A program made the translations under genes and the position numbers. The notes below the pieces were generated by a model that was not told the DNA's origin, did no database searches, and saw nothing but the letters and a program-made list of their open reading frames with translations. DNA of 64,000 nucleotides from Vagococcus hydrophili (lineage in GTDB: Bacteria > Bacillota > Bacilli > Lactobacillales > Vagococcaceae), in assembly GCF_011304195.1 (NCBI RefSeq), contig NZ_CP049887.1, forward strand, positions 2,604,001 through 2,668,000, written 5' to 3'. The number at the start of each line of letters is the position of its first letter. Position 1 is the first letter of the stretch. Below, piece after piece: positions 52,666 through 62,669 of this stretch.

Positions 52666-53976
52666 TTATTTTCTGCGTCTTGCAATGACGCGGATTGGTG
52701 TCCCTTCAAACTCGAACGCTTTACGAATTTGATTTTCTAAAAATCGAGCATAAGAGAAATGCATCAACTCTTCTTCATTAACAAAGATAACAAAAGTTGG
52801 TGGTTTAATTGCCACTTGAGTTGCATAAAAAATCTTCAATCGTTTTCCTTTATCAGTTGGTGTTGGGTTGATGGCTACAGCATCCATAATAACATCGTTT
52901 AATACGGCTGATGGGATTCTTAAGGTTTGATTTTGACTAACTCTCTCAATCATCTCTGGTAATGTGTGAAGACGTTGTTTTGTTTTAGCAGAAACATAGG
53001 CAATCGGAGCATAATCTAAGTATTTAAACTCTGTTCTGATATCCTCTTCAAACTCTTTCATCGTATGATTATCTTTCTCTAACGTATCCCATTTGTTTAC
53101 AAGGATAATAATCGCTTTACCTGCCTCATGAGCAAATCCTGCAATTCGTTTGTCATACTCTCTGATACCTTCTTCAGCATTTAAAACCACTAATACTACG
53201 TCAGAACGATCAATCGCTCGTAAAGCTCTCATGGCACTATATTTTTCAGTACTCTCGTAAACTTTTCCTTTTTTACGCATACCAGCAGTATCAATCATCT
53301 CAAATTTTTGACCTTCTGGAGAGACAAATGACGTGTCAATCGCATCTCTTGTTGTTCCAGCAACATCTGAAACAATCACACGGTCTTCACCAAGAATTGC
53401 ATTGATCAATGATGATTTCCCTACATTTGGGCGTCCAATTAAACTGAAACGGATAGTATCGTCTTCTTCAGCTTCTGGAACCATTTTTAGATGCTCACAA
53501 ACTTTATCTAAGGCATCTCCTAATCCGATTCCGTGACTCCCTGAAACTGGCATTGGATCTCCTAATCCTAATGCGTAAAATTCATAAATATCATTTCTCA
53601 TTTCAGGATTGTCTACTTTATTGACAACTAATACAACTGGTTTATCACTTTTATAAAGAATTCTTGAAACGTATTCGTCAGCATCAGTGATACCTTCTCT
53701 TCCACTAACAACTAACATGATAACATCGGCTTCTTCAATGGCAATTTCTGCTTGATGCTTGATTTGATCCATAAATGGCTCATCACTCATCTCGATACCA
53801 CCTGTATCAATAATACTAAATTCTCTTCCTAACCAATCGCCATGGGCATAAATACGATCTCTGGTTACTCCTGGAATGTCCTCAACGATCGATATTCTTT
53901 CTCCAGCTATACGGTTAAATAATGTGGATTTTCCTACGTTGGGTCTTCCTACTATTGCTAATGTTGGGTTTGCCAT
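52666..53976 (-). CDS. der: Ribosome biogenesis GTPase Der (EngA)
   Basis: 436 residues from ATG 53976 (AGGAGG upstream; the GTG at 53985 is within reach but too close). Two GTPase domains, each with GRPNVGKS and NKxD ([18 protein letters not shown]), and a KH-like C-terminal domain. Acts in 50S subunit assembly. Confidence 0.97.
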   Translation of the reverse strand: MANPTLAIVGRPNVGKSTLFNRIAGERISIVEDIPGVTRDRIYAHGDWLGREFSIIDTGGIEMSDEPFMDQIKHQAEIAIEEADVIMLVVSGREGITDADEYVSRILYKSDKPVVLVVNKVDNPEMRNDIYEFYALGLGDPMPVSGSHGIGLGDALDKVCEHLKMVPEAEEDDTIRFSLIGRPNVGKSSLINAILGEDRVIVSDVAGTTRDAIDTSFVSPEGQKFEMIDTAGMRKKGKVYESTEKYSAMRALRAIDRSDVVLVVLNAEEGIREYDKRIAGFAHEAGKAIIILVNKWDTLEKDNHTMKEFEEDIRTEFKYLDYAPIAYVSAKTKQRLHTLPEMIERVSQNQTLRIPSAVLNDVIMDAVAINPTPTDKGKRLKIFYATQVAIKPPTFVIFVNEEELMHFSYARFLENQIRKAFEFEGTPIRVIARRRK

Positions 53977-54001
53977 ATTGGCCACCTCCTATATTCTTTA
54001 C

Positions 54002-54007
54002 ATTATA
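54002..54007 (-). promoter_or_regulatory. Candidate -10 of der
   Basis: Minus strand TATAAT, a perfect -10, 26 bases before the der ATG. The -35 is weak. Confidence 0.4.
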
Positions 54008-54067
54008 CTATATCCTTATAAAGTTTATCCGATAGCGAACTTCCTTGCAAGTAAAACATTCAAAAAT

Positions 54068-54101
54068 TAAAAAAGAGATTAACTATTTAAAGTTAATCTC
54101 T
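54068..54101 (-). terminator. Terminator of rpsA
   Basis: Minus-strand 11-bp perfect stem AGAGATTAACT/AGTTAATCTCT (54074-54084, 54091-54101), followed by TTTTTT. Confidence 0.9.
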
Positions 54102-54114
54102 GAAATATTTTGTT

Positions 54115-55284
54115 TTATTCGGTTAAATCTTTACCAATTACGTCTCCTAGAGTAAAACCTGTTGATTCTTCTGGCATAACGTAAACTTCTGCAACCACTT
54201 CTTCTTCTTTTTCTTCTAAAGCTTTAATACTCAAGCCGATTCGTTTATTTTCTTCACTCACGTCAAGAACTTTAACTGTTACTTTTTGACCTTCTTCAAG
54301 AGCTTCATGAGGTGTTGCAATATGTTTATGAGAAATTTGAGAAATATGAACTAATCCCTCAACTCCTGGTAAAACTTCTACAAAGGCTCCGAATGAAGTT
54401 AGACGATTTACAGTACCTTCTAGAACACTATCAACAGCAGCTCGCTCAGCAATATTTTCCCAAGGTCCAGCTTCTGTTTCTTTAATAGATAGTGAAATGC
54501 GATCTTTTTCAGGATCAATACTTAACACTTTCACGCTAACTTCTTGTCCCACTTCTAGCACGTCTTCTGGTTTATCCACATGTGCGTGAGAAATCTCAGA
54601 AACATGGACTAAACCATCCACGCCACCTAAATCAATGAAGGCACCAAAATTAGTTAATCTTGCTACTTTTCCTTCAATGATATCTCCAGCTAAGATTTTA
54701 CCTAGTAATTCTTTTTTAGCCACTTCTTTTTCTAGTTCAACAATCGCTCTATGAGAGAGAATTAGGCGATTTTCTGATGGTTCGATTTCAATAATTTTAT
54801 AAGCTAATGTTTTACCTTTATAATCAGTAAAATCAGAAACAAAATGATCTTCTACCATTGAGGCAGGAACGAATCCACGAACACCTGCATCAACAACTAA
54901 TCCACCCTTAACAACATCTGTTACTGGTGCTTCAATTGTTTTGCCTTCTTTAAATGCTTCTTCAATATCTTCCCAAACTTTTTTAGCATCTACGCGTCGT
55001 TTTGACAACAAGTAGCTACCATTTTCTTTGTCTTTTCCGATCTCAGAAATGACCACTAAATCAATAATGTCACCAATATTAACAACATCTGTTACGTTTT
55101 CTACAGCTAGAGTTGATAATTCTTTTAACGGAATAACACCCTCTACACCTGCGCCAATAATTCCAACAATTGCTTGTTTGCTGTCATCGACCGAAAGAAT
55201 TTCACCTTTCACTAAATCTCCGACTTTTACTTCTTGTACACTTGCCATAGCGTTTAACATTGTTTCGTTAGTTTGCTCTGTCAT
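54115..55284 (-). CDS. rpsA: 30S ribosomal protein S1
   Basis: 389 residues with four S1 RNA-binding repeats (about 15-85, 100-170, 185-255, 270-345), for example GDIIEGKVARLTNFGAFIDLGGVDGLVHVSEISHAHVDKPEDVLEVGQEVSVKV. Shorter than the six-repeat form of proteobacteria, as usual in Firmicutes. Downstream of cmk, the classic pair. Confidence 0.96.
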   Translation of the reverse strand: MTEQTNETMLNAMASVQEVKVGDLVKGEILSVDDSKQAIVGIIGAGVEGVIPLKELSTLAVENVTDVVNIGDIIDLVVISEIGKDKENGSYLLSKRRVDAKKVWEDIEEAFKEGKTIEAPVTDVVKGGLVVDAGVRGFVPASMVEDHFVSDFTDYKGKTLAYKIIEIEPSENRLILSHRAIVELEKEVAKKELLGKILAGDIIEGKVARLTNFGAFIDLGGVDGLVHVSEISHAHVDKPEDVLEVGQEVSVKVLSIDPEKDRISLSIKETEAGPWENIAERAAVDSVLEGTVNRLTSFGAFVEVLPGVEGLVHISQISHKHIATPHEALEEGQKVTVKVLDVSEENKRIGLSIKALEEKEEEVVAEVYVMPEESTGFTLGDVIGKDLTE

Positions 55285-55347
55285 TTTCCCATCCTCCTCA
55301 ACAACAATAGTTCAACATTCATTGCATACTACTATTCTACCTAAAAT

Positions 55348-55374
55348 AAAAACACTTTACTAGGGTAAAATGTT
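55348..55374 (-). terminator. Terminator of cmk
   Basis: Minus-strand stem AACATTTTAC/GTAAAGTGTT (10 bp with one U-G pair, loop CCTA), then TTTTATTTT. Confidence 0.65.
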
Positions 55375-55385
55375 CTTTTTATCTA

Positions 55386-56057
55386 TTATAAAAATGTTTT
55401 CAACTCTTTTTCTATTTTCTGAACCACTTCTGGAATTGTTAAGCCTGATGTATCAACTAAAATCGCATCTTCCGCTTGAACTAAAGGTGAATTTTTTCGA
55501 TTTGAATCATAGTGATCACGATCAGCAATTTCTTTTTTTAATGTTTCAAAATCAGTTTGAATGCCTTTTGAAAGATTTTCTTTATAGCGTCTTTCTGCTC
55601 GTTCTTCTACACTTGCCACTAAAAATATTTTTAAATCAGCATTGGGTAAGACCACTGTACCAATATCACGACCATCCATGACAATACTATTAGAAGAGGT
55701 GATTTTTTGTTGTCTATTAACCATTTCTTCTCTGATTGTTTTATAAGCCGAAACTTTAGACACAGCATTTGTGACGTCACTTACTCTTATTTCATCTGTC
55801 ACGTCTTGTTCATTTAAATAAACATGTTGCCCATCTTCTTTTTGTTTAAAGCTGATAGTAATAGTCTCTAATAAGCTTTCTAATTCAGTTTCAGAATCCA
55901 AATCCGCTTTATTTTCTAAAGCAGATAATGTTAAGGCACGATACATAGCTCCTGTATCACAATAAATATAGCCTCTTTTTTTAGCTAAGATTTTAGCTAC
56001 CGTACTTTTCCCTGCTGATGCTGGACCATCAATTGCTACTTGAATACTTTTTGTCAT
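55386..56057 (-). CDS. cmk: Cytidylate kinase
   Basis: 223 residues. P-loop [12 protein letters not shown] at about 11-22, [13 protein letters not shown], and the lid DRDHYDSNR. Converts CMP/dCMP to the diphosphates. Full length. Confidence 0.96.
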   Translation of the reverse strand: MTKSIQVAIDGPASAGKSTVAKILAKKRGYIYCDTGAMYRALTLSALENKADLDSETELESLLETITISFKQKEDGQHVYLNEQDVTDEIRVSDVTNAVSKVSAYKTIREEMVNRQQKITSSNSIVMDGRDIGTVVLPNADLKIFLVASVEERAERRYKENLSKGIQTDFETLKKEIADRDHYDSNRKNSPLVQAEDAILVDTSGLTIPEVVQKIEKELKTFL

Positions 56058-56079
56058 TTACTAACACCTTTACTTTATA

Positions 56080-56109
56080 AATGAAAAAGTCGTCAAAAGA
56101 CGACTTTTT
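56080..56109 (-). terminator. Terminator after the LysM protein gene
   Basis: 11-bp stem AAAAAGTCGTC/GACGACTTTTT (56084-56094, 56099-56109) with a 4-base loop, T-rich on exit. It directly follows the stop codon. Confidence 0.88.
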
Positions 56110-56762
56110 TATTTAATTCTAATTTGTTGTCCTGGTTGGATATTTTGTGGATCTAACCCTGGATTTAACTGCATAATTTGTTCTTGCGTTACACCATTAT
56201 TATTAGCAATACGCCAGATACTAATGTTTTCACCTTCACCAAACGATACTGAACTGCCACCAGCTGCTTGCTGTGTATTAGCACCTTGTTGCGCATTTGC
56301 TGCGTTGTTTTGGTTATTTTGTGCTTCACCAGGTGATACTTCTACATCAGCAAAAGCTTTTGATGATGATGAACTTGATGAAGTACTTGAAGATGTACTG
56401 CTGCTTGATGAACTAGTTGAACTGCTTGATGTTTTTTCTTTCGTCTCAGATGTCTTTTTAGCTACTTTTGAGCTATCTTCAATGACAACAGAACTGTTGG
56501 CTGTTTTGCCTTCGTTCATTTTAGTATTCATATTGAAGTATAGAATAGCTGATACTGGAACTAAAACAATCAAGAATAATAGAACAACTAATATAATCAC
56601 ATACCAGTTTTTACCTTCTTCTTGAACACGTCTGTCAGTTCTTGAACTACCATCGTCTTCTACTTCTTGTCCTTCTTGGTGTTCTTCTTGTCCTTCATAT
56701 ATGGGTTGATCCCAAGGCTCTTTTTCGTTTAATTGATCTTTATCGTTATCTTTTCTACTCAC
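56109..56762 (-). CDS. LysM surface protein, SAG1386/EF1546 family
   Basis: 217 residues: an acidic, glutamine-rich cytoplasmic N-terminus (1-50), one membrane helix (about 53-76, WYVIILVVLLFLIVLVPVSAILYF), a long serine-rich spacer across the wall (about 105-140), and a C-terminal LysM domain (about 172-217: ENISIWRIANNNGVTQEQIMQLNPGLDPQNIQPGQQIRIK). It should bind peptidoglycan from the membrane. Family members lie between recQ and cmk in enterococci and streptococci. Exact function unknown. Confidence 0.88.
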   Translation of the reverse strand: MSRKDNDKDQLNEKEPWDQPIYEGQEEHQEGQEVEDDGSSRTDRRVQEEGKNWYVIILVVLLFLIVLVPVSAILYFNMNTKMNEGKTANSSVVIEDSSKVAKKTSETKEKTSSSSTSSSSSSTSSSTSSSSSSSKAFADVEVSPGEAQNNQNNAANAQQGANTQQAAGGSSVSFGEGENISIWRIANNNGVTQEQIMQLNPGLDPQNIQPGQQIRIK

Positions 56763-56826
56763 TTATTGACCTCCTCAAAACTTCTGAATTTATTCTATCA
56801 CATATTAGCATATATTTCTTTAAAAA

Positions 56827-58260
56827 TTATATTAAAAATAATTTTTTTAGAATCTCTTTAGAATTTAGTTCTTTTTTTTCCTCGTCAAACTCTTCAACAT
56901 TCGAATGTAGTTCTGGTAATTCTTCTTGGCAGACATCACAGCAAATCGGCTGCTCAATTTTTTGATAGGTATCACTAAAATAATTTAATATAAACTGACG
57001 CCTGCAAATCGAGCTATTGATATACTCACTCATCCTGATTGTTTTACTTTTCTTCTCAAATTGTTTTAGATTCAAATTCCTTTCAAATAATTCCCAGTCC
57101 CAATCGTTATTTTCTAATTGAGTTAACCATTTTTTTTGAATATCCGTTAAAATAGTTTCGTATTTCTGTAATTCTTCTTTTGTCTTATCCTTTAAAAATA
57201 ATAAATCTCTTTTTTGATTAAAACTTTCTTCTTGTAGATAGTAATGAATCCTTTCATCTCCTGGTTGATAAAGTAATATCGAAATACTTTGCTTTCCGTC
57301 TCTACCTGCTCGTCCAGATTCTTGAACATAGTTTTCTAAACTATCTGGCAAATGATAATGAATGACAAATCGAACGTTTTTTTTATTAACTCCCATTCCA
57401 AAGGCACTCGTTGCACAAAGAACTCTAATGTCATCTTTTATAAATTGCTGCTGGATCTTCATTCGATCAGTCGCCGATACGTCCCCGTGATAGAAAGCAA
57501 CAGGATAAGGCAAGCTACTGTTTAAAATGCTAGAAACTCTTTCAGCTTCTTTTTTACTTGAGAAATATACAATTCCTGGAATGTTTTTATCTGATAAAAA
57601 TTCCTGTAAATACTCTACTTTATCTTCACAGCTTTGGACTTTATAGAAAATATTCTCACGGTTTACGGAATATGAGAAACGAGTGATTTTCCCAGAAGAG
57701 AAGATTTCATTCTCAATATCTTTTGCCACAGATGTTGTGGCTGTCGCTGTTAATGCAAGGGTTAAAGGATGATTGAGCTTCTTTAAAATTGTTTTTAACT
57801 CAAGGTAACTTGGCCTAAAATCATGCCCCCACTCCGAGATACAATGTGCCTCGTCAATAACGAACAAGCTAATCTTTAAGTTCAGGAATTGATTCAACAC
57901 CTCTTTTTGATTCAAGGTTTCTGGACTAATGAAGATAAACTTAAATTCATGTAAGTGGGATAACACGTACTGTTTAGAAGAGTAATCTAAGGTACTATTC
58001 AGAGCAATCACTGATTTTTCTCCCATTTCTCTAAGTTGAGCGACTTGGTCTTCCATTAAAGAAATCAAAGGTGACACAATAATCGTATGTCCCTCAAATA
58101 AATAACTTGGTAATTGATAACATAAGGATTTCCCTGTTCCAGTTGGTAGAATAGTAAATGTATTTTCTTTTCTCAGTAGCGCTTCAATTGTTTCTTCTTG
58201 ACCTATCTTAAACTCTTCAAATCCAAATTTTAATTGTAATATTTCTTTAATAACTGTCAT
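56827..58260 (-). CDS. recQ: ATP-dependent DNA helicase RecQ/RecS
   Basis: 477 residues: Walker A TGTGKSL, DEAH box DEAHCISEWGHDFRPSYLEL, motif VI QESGRAGRDGK, and a zinc-binding region with CRRQFILNYF and CCDVCQEEL. The HRDC domain of long RecQ is absent, so it is the short form like Bacillus RecS. Its start overlaps the preceding helicase-HTH gene by 4 bases. Confidence 0.95.
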   Translation of the reverse strand: MTVIKEILQLKFGFEEFKIGQEETIEALLRKENTFTILPTGTGKSLCYQLPSYLFEGHTIIVSPLISLMEDQVAQLREMGEKSVIALNSTLDYSSKQYVLSHLHEFKFIFISPETLNQKEVLNQFLNLKISLFVIDEAHCISEWGHDFRPSYLELKTILKKLNHPLTLALTATATTSVAKDIENEIFSSGKITRFSYSVNRENIFYKVQSCEDKVEYLQEFLSDKNIPGIVYFSSKKEAERVSSILNSSLPYPVAFYHGDVSATDRMKIQQQFIKDDIRVLCATSAFGMGVNKKNVRFVIHYHLPDSLENYVQESGRAGRDGKQSISILLYQPGDERIHYYLQEESFNQKRDLLFLKDKTKEELQKYETILTDIQKKWLTQLENNDWDWELFERNLNLKQFEKKSKTIRMSEYINSSICRRQFILNYFSDTYQKIEQPICCDVCQEELPELHSNVEEFDEEKKELNSKEILKKLFLI

Positions 58261-59309
58261 AATACCTTCTCCTGTTCCACTAGAAAGAATTGATACATTT
58301 TAAATTCATAGAAACTAAGGTTTGGCATCTCTTTTCGTACATCTGAGAATCGCCATCTTCTAAAATCAGGTTGCTCTACTCTAAATTTATCTAATATTTG
58401 TCTATTTAATGATTCATTTAAAATAATTTCTTCTTTACTCGTCGAAATTAAAAATGACTCTAATAAATGATCAGTTATGGTGCTTTCTTTAAGATTTCTA
58501 ACCTGAGCAACTTCTCTCACAGATTGAGTCTTTTCATATATTTTTTTAGTGACTAAATAACTTTCCTCTTTTAATAATTGCTTTTCCTCCCCCATCATTC
58601 CGAAAAAAATTGGCAGTTTATCTTGGAACTCTTCTATTAATTCTATCATCTCATGTAGAATATTTTTGAATTCAAGATAAGAGAAAATTAAATCAGTTTC
58701 TTGATTCTCTGTTATCTGCTGAAATGTCTGACCTACATGTTCATGTCCAACAAGTTGTTTAAAAATATATATCTGATCATCTTTAGGCAATTGATCTGCT
58801 ATAAATCGCCACTCATCGTAAATATTTTCGATAATTTTTTCATCTTGTTTCTTCAACCAACGTTTTAATTGTTGTTGTCTAAACACATTGTTTTCAATTG
58901 GAACATAGTTTTTTTCCTTAAATGATTTTTCAGAAATCACTTGCGTCACAAATAGAAGGCGTTGCCAATATTTTAAATCCCATTTATAATATTTCAACTG
59001 ATTAAGTGAGGAAAGATTTGGCTTTGCTTTTTGATTAATTAGTAATAACAATCCTTCGTCCGTTATTTGTACCACACCCTCTTCTAAAACCTCCAAGTAA
59101 CCATTTTGAATTAATTCCTGAATTGTTTTTAAATAAGAGCTTTCTTGCTGTTTTGAAAATAAATTGAAATACTCTAGTAAATCATAAAAGTACGCATAAG
59201 ACAGAATAGAGGTAGTTCTTTTACCTTTTAATAAATGATATAATGTTGATACTCGCATTGGTTGTTTCGATTCAAAGCAATGCAAAATAAAGTGATGATA
59301 GTATGTCAT
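58257..59309 (-). CDS. Helicase-associated helix-turn-helix protein (YpbB-like)
   Basis: 350 residues, soluble and mostly helical. The C-terminal part (about 255-310: YEKTQSVREVAQVRNLKESTITDHLLESFLIS) is the helicase HTH domain (HTH_40). Its place directly before recQ and opposite a ferredoxin is as in Bacillus ypbB-recS-fer. It probably works with the helicase; no enzymatic motif of its own. Confidence 0.85.
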   Translation of the reverse strand: MTYYHHFILHCFESKQPMRVSTLYHLLKGKRTTSILSYAYFYDLLEYFNLFSKQQESSYLKTIQELIQNGYLEVLEEGVVQITDEGLLLLINQKAKPNLSSLNQLKYYKWDLKYWQRLLFVTQVISEKSFKEKNYVPIENNVFRQQQLKRWLKKQDEKIIENIYDEWRFIADQLPKDDQIYIFKQLVGHEHVGQTFQQITENQETDLIFSYLEFKNILHEMIELIEEFQDKLPIFFGMMGEEKQLLKEESYLVTKKIYEKTQSVREVAQVRNLKESTITDHLLESFLISTSKEEIILNESLNRQILDKFRVEQPDFRRWRFSDVRKEMPNLSFYEFKMYQFFLVEQEKVL

Positions 59310-59335
59310 GAGTCACCTCGATAAGGAGTTTTTAT

Positions 59336-59542
59336 ATGTTATGTAAAATTATACCAAAAAAATGTATTGCATGCGGTCTTTGTCAAATTAAAGCACCTAA
59401 TATTTTTGATTACCACGACAACGGAATTGTAAAGTTAAGTGACTCTGACGAGACAGAATTTCAGATTGGCACAGACGTCCCAGAAGATCTTCTAAACGCA
59501 TATAAAGCTTGTCCGACACGAGCGATTGTTATTGAAAAATAA
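59336..59542 (+). CDS. fer: Ferredoxin, single [4Fe-4S]
   Basis: 68 residues with CIACGLC (C10, C13, C16) and the fourth ligand in ACPTRAI (C59). One cluster only. An electron carrier; partners may include cytochrome P450-like or desaturase enzymes in other species, not visible here. SD AAGGAG. The start lies only 26 bases from the divergent ypbB-like start, so promoters must lie inside coding sequence. Confidence 0.93.
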   Translation: MLCKIIPKKCIACGLCQIKAPNIFDYHDNGIVKLSDSDETEFQIGTDVPEDLLNAYKACPTRAIVIEK

Positions 59543-59560
59543 AGCAGCATTTAGCTAAAA

Positions 59561-59600
59561 AAATCTGTGACATACAGGGTAACCTACATGTCACAGATTT
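59561..59600. terminator. Bidirectional terminator between fer and the acyltransferase
   Basis: 13-bp stem AAATCTGTGACAT/ATGTCACAGATTT (59561-59573, 59588-59600), A and T runs on both sides, with a small inner AGG-GTAA-CCT hairpin. Confidence 0.9.
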
Positions 59601-59601
59601 T

Positions 59602-61464
59602 TTATTTTAACGTATCATAGATTTCTTTTCCAACAAAGTTAGCGAAAATATCTGCTCCATCTGGCGTTAGATGGACATTATCGCCATCAAACCAGTTACT
59701 ATAACCTTCCGAATATTTTTTCCAATCAATGACATGAGCATTGTCAAAACGCTCAGCAGTTTTTTCTAATTCTGTATTAACTGTTTTTTGCCAAGGCTTT
59801 TGAACCATGGTATTAACAAAAAAGACTGGTCTTTTTCCGACCTCTTTCATCACATTATCAACATCACTAGAAGAAAAGCTGCCATTTGTTCCTAAAACGA
59901 CTAAAACAATGTCACCTAATTTGTCATCTTTATTTGCTTTTTTGAAGGCATCCTCACTGTTCATGAATTGTCTACCCACTTCAGCATCAATAAAGTTACT
60001 AGGAAAAACCTTCTGAATTTCTGGGGCTGCACTTAACAGCAGTGAATCCCCAATAGCACTGATTTTCTTTTCTTTCAAGAATTCACTTTCAGTTGCTGTT
60101 AATGTCACTAAACCATTTTCCTGAGTTGAATTTTCCGTTGTTTCTTTCGTTTCAGATGATTCTTTAGTAGAGCTTTTCGTTTCTGAAGGTTTTGTTTCAC
60201 TTGTTTTTGGCTTATTAATTAATTCTTTATTCTTTTCTAATTTCTTTTGAAGAGCAATACTTTCTTCTGTTCTACCAGAAGGAGCAATCGCCATTCCATA
60301 CACAAAAACAAGAGTAAACACCATAATAACACCAACAGCTAGTTTTCCATTTAACGTTTGGGTTAACTGTTCTAAACGATTTTTTCCATCCAAATCTGAG
60401 TTTTTCCAATTAACTTCATAAACAAGTAGTTGAACCACTCGGTAAGTCACTTCGGATAATAATAAGATTAAAACCAACTGGATAATCAAATGAAGGAAAC
60501 TATGATCTCCATTCCATTTGATTGTTTTCTCATAAACAATCATTACTGGGAACTGCCATAAATAAATTTCGTAACTTCTAGTACCAATCCATTTAAACAA
60601 AGGGTTCGTTAGAGCTTTATTAGCTTGCGCACTAACAATCACAATTCCTAATAAAATCGTACTACATAAACTGAATAAAAACATTCCTCCACGATAAGTA
60701 AAGCTCCAATTATCTTTAATAAGGATTAAACCGATGATAACCGAAACAAGAGAAATAATAAAAATACCTAGCTTAGATTTATCATCCATTTTTGCTATTA
60801 ATTCTTCTTTTTCTCGTAAAAACAGTGCTAGATAAGCTCCCATTAAAATTGAAAAAATTCTTGTATCCGTTCCGTAATACACTCGGTTAATACTCTCTGG
60901 TTGATAGATGACAGCCATTAGTACTCCAGAGATAACAATCCCCGCTAAAATAAAATTCTTTAACAAAACATAGTCTTTTCTCTTGAAAATGAGTAGCGCG
61001 AGAATTATTGGCCATAAAAGATAGAACTGCCCTTCTATTGACAAGGACCATAAATGAGTAAAGGCTGATTCATTACCAAATCGATCAAAATACGAAGATC
61101 CATTAAAAATTTGCCAAATATTATTGATATTTAATAGACTTGTTGAAAATATCTGTTTCAAATTTTGGAGTAAATCTTTAGATAAAAAGACAAAGCTACT
61201 GCCTGCTATAACAAACATCATGATTAGTGATGGATAAATTCTTCTTGCGCGTTTAAAATAAAAACTCTTTAAACCAATCTTTCCTCTATTTTCCCATTGA
61301 TTCAGTAATATATCAGTCATTAAATAACCTGATATAACAAAAAACAACGCCACCCCTAAGTAACCACCAGGCATTTTACCTGGTATCAAATGGTAGAGAA
61401 TCACACCTATGACTGCAATTGAGCGCAGTCCATCTATCCCTGTAATATATTTTCTTTTATTCAT
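59602..61464 (-). CDS. OatA-like O-acetyltransferase (acyltransferase 3 plus SGNH domain)
   Basis: 620 residues. N-terminal acyltransferase-3 domain (1 to about 390) with GIDGLRSIAVIGVILYHL and about ten membrane helices, a Ser/Thr/Glu-rich spacer (about 400-445), and an extracellular SGNH domain (about 460-620) with catalytic-type Ser in AIGDSLLLSA, Gly/Asn in VLGTNGSF, and Asp-His in DNVHLTPDGADIF. Proteins of this build acetylate peptidoglycan MurNAc (lysozyme resistance) or other wall polymers. The exact acceptor is inferred. Confidence 0.9.
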   Translation of the reverse strand: MNKRKYITGIDGLRSIAVIGVILYHLIPGKMPGGYLGVALFFVISGYLMTDILLNQWENRGKIGLKSFYFKRARRIYPSLIMMFVIAGSSFVFLSKDLLQNLKQIFSTSLLNINNIWQIFNGSSYFDRFGNESAFTHLWSLSIEGQFYLLWPIILALLIFKRKDYVLLKNFILAGIVISGVLMAVIYQPESINRVYYGTDTRIFSILMGAYLALFLREKEELIAKMDDKSKLGIFIISLVSVIIGLILIKDNWSFTYRGGMFLFSLCSTILLGIVIVSAQANKALTNPLFKWIGTRSYEIYLWQFPVMIVYEKTIKWNGDHSFLHLIIQLVLILLLSEVTYRVVQLLVYEVNWKNSDLDGKNRLEQLTQTLNGKLAVGVIMVFTLVFVYGMAIAPSGRTEESIALQKKLEKNKELINKPKTSETKPSETKSSTKESSETKETTENSTQENGLVTLTATESEFLKEKKISAIGDSLLLSAAPEIQKVFPSNFIDAEVGRQFMNSEDAFKKANKDDKLGDIVLVVLGTNGSFSSSDVDNVMKEVGKRPVFFVNTMVQKPWQKTVNTELEKTAERFDNAHVIDWKKYSEGYSNWFDGDNVHLTPDGADIFANFVGKEIYDTLK

Positions 61465-61500
61465 TAGTTAAAACCTCTTTTGATATTCTTTATATGACAT

Positions 61501-61529
61501 ATATTAAGGTATTTTTACAAACATTTCAA
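61501..61529 (-). promoter_or_regulatory. Promoter of the OatA-like gene
   Basis: Minus strand -35 TTGAAA (61524-61529), 17 bases, -10 TAATAT (61501-61506). Confidence 0.65.
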
Positions 61530-61690
61530 GACGTGTAACAAAAATAAATACCATTAGTGTTATTAAAACGTAAAATTATGAATTTTTTGTGATTTTTTAT
61601 CATAAAATATCCTATTTAAGATAAAATTAAGCATTTTTTTTTAATGTAATAGAAACATTAGAAATTTTTGTAACAAAAAAAATTAATGAT

Positions 61691-61723
61691 AAAAAAAAGA
61701 AGCCAGCCTTTTAGCTGACTTCT
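61691..61723 (-). terminator. Terminator of ribU
   Basis: Minus-strand stem AGAAGTCAGC/GCTGGCTTCT (10 bp with one U-G pair), followed by a run of eight Ts. Confidence 0.88.
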
Positions 61724-61768
61724 TGATCATTTTAATTTTTAAACACTATTAAATATTTGAATTTCAAA

Positions 61769-62344
61769 CTAATTTTTCACAAAGGCCATTCTTTTTTCAA
61801 TGACTGGAACCAATTTTTTATATGTTACAAAAAAGACTACACTCACTGCTAATCCTTTAAATAAATTAAATGGAACTATTCCATATAAAACCATTTCCTT
61901 TATTGGCATACCAAAATTCATTCCTGCTACATACATATAGAGTGGGGTAATGACAAAGTAATTAGCGATTGACATAAAAATCGTCAAAGCGATTGTACTG
62001 ATCGTCATACCTGTAACCAAATTTTTATTACTCGTTTCTTTTTTCATCATTAGGTAGATTGGTAACAGCATAATAACTGATGCTAAAAAGCCGGTTATAT
62101 TTCCAATCAAACTCAAAATGTCTCCACCACGCAATACAAAATTAAGCGTTGAGCGAATGAAAGCTATCACAATTCCTCCTATCGGTCCTAATACAAACGT
62201 TCCAATCAAAATTGGAACATCGCTGAAATCTAGTTTTAACCAGTTAAATCCTGGTAAAACAGGTATTTCTACCAATAATAATAAATACGAAAATGAAGCT
62301 AATAACGCTGCGACCACCATTTTTTCTGTCTTGCTTTTTCTCAT
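61769..62344 (-). CDS. ribU: Riboflavin transporter RibU (ECF S-component)
   Basis: 191 residues, about six membrane helices. LDFSDVPILIGTFVLGPIGGIVIAFIRSTLNFVLRGG near residue 37 and NYFVITPLYM are RibU blocks. The FMN riboswitch in its leader confirms riboflavin as substrate. It needs the shared ECF energising module, encoded elsewhere. Confidence 0.95.
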   Translation of the reverse strand: MRKSKTEKMVVAALLASFSYLLLLVEIPVLPGFNWLKLDFSDVPILIGTFVLGPIGGIVIAFIRSTLNFVLRGGDILSLIGNITGFLASVIMLLPIYLMMKKETSNKNLVTGMTISTIALTIFMSIANYFVITPLYMYVAGMNFGMPIKEMVLYGIVPFNLFKGLAVSVVFFVTYKKLVPVIEKRMAFVKN

Positions 62345-62481
62345 GAGAGAATCCTCCTAATCAGGACCATCTTCAGACATTTCCAAGAATTTTTCAAATA
62401 AAAAACTGTCCTCTCGTCTTACCTCCCTAAAGAGTATGACAAAAAAACAGTGCATTATCTGATAATATTCTCAAATAAGCC

Positions 62482-62611
62482 CTATCTTCTTTACTCCAGA
62501 CTCTAACTGTCGGTACTGGAATTACACCAGTTCGGCAAAAATGAAATAAATCATTTAAGCTCGTGGACTATAACCACCGGTCGGGAATTACACCCTGCCC
62601 GTGAAGACGAC
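62482..62611 (-). ncRNA. FMN riboswitch (RFN element)
   Basis: The minus strand carries the conserved blocks GGGCAGGGTGTAATTCCC, GACCGGTGGT, AGTCCACGAGC, CTGGTGTAATTCCAGTACCG and ACAGTTAGAGTCTGG in the right order, closed by a P1 stem (GTCTTC with GAAGAT). It senses FMN and controls ribU. Between aptamer and ribU lies a U-rich stretch with possible hairpins (about 62,390-62,445). I cannot tell from sight whether control is by termination or by hiding the ribosome site. Confidence 0.95.
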
Positions 62612-62635
62612 CTTTTTTATTTTTTTTACAACCTA

Positions 62636-62663
62636 ATTATAACTAATTCATTAAAAAATTCAA
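62636..62663 (-). promoter_or_regulatory. Promoter of the riboswitch-ribU transcript
   Basis: Minus strand -35 TTGAAT (62658-62663), 16 bases, perfect -10 TATAAT (62636-62641). Confidence 0.75.
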
Positions 62664-62669
62664 CTATTT

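Larger units (their letters stand above)
61465..61768. other. Non-coding gap between oatA-like gene and ribU
   Basis: About 300 AT-rich bases. It holds the promoter of the acyltransferase gene (61501-61529) and the ribU terminator (61691-61723). Nothing else recognisable in the 160 bases between them. Confidence 0.7.

Noticed and set aside
54020-54035. CCGATA before der as another sigma-D promoter
   Set aside because: It lies on the plus strand, pointing away from der, and has no -35 at 15 bases.
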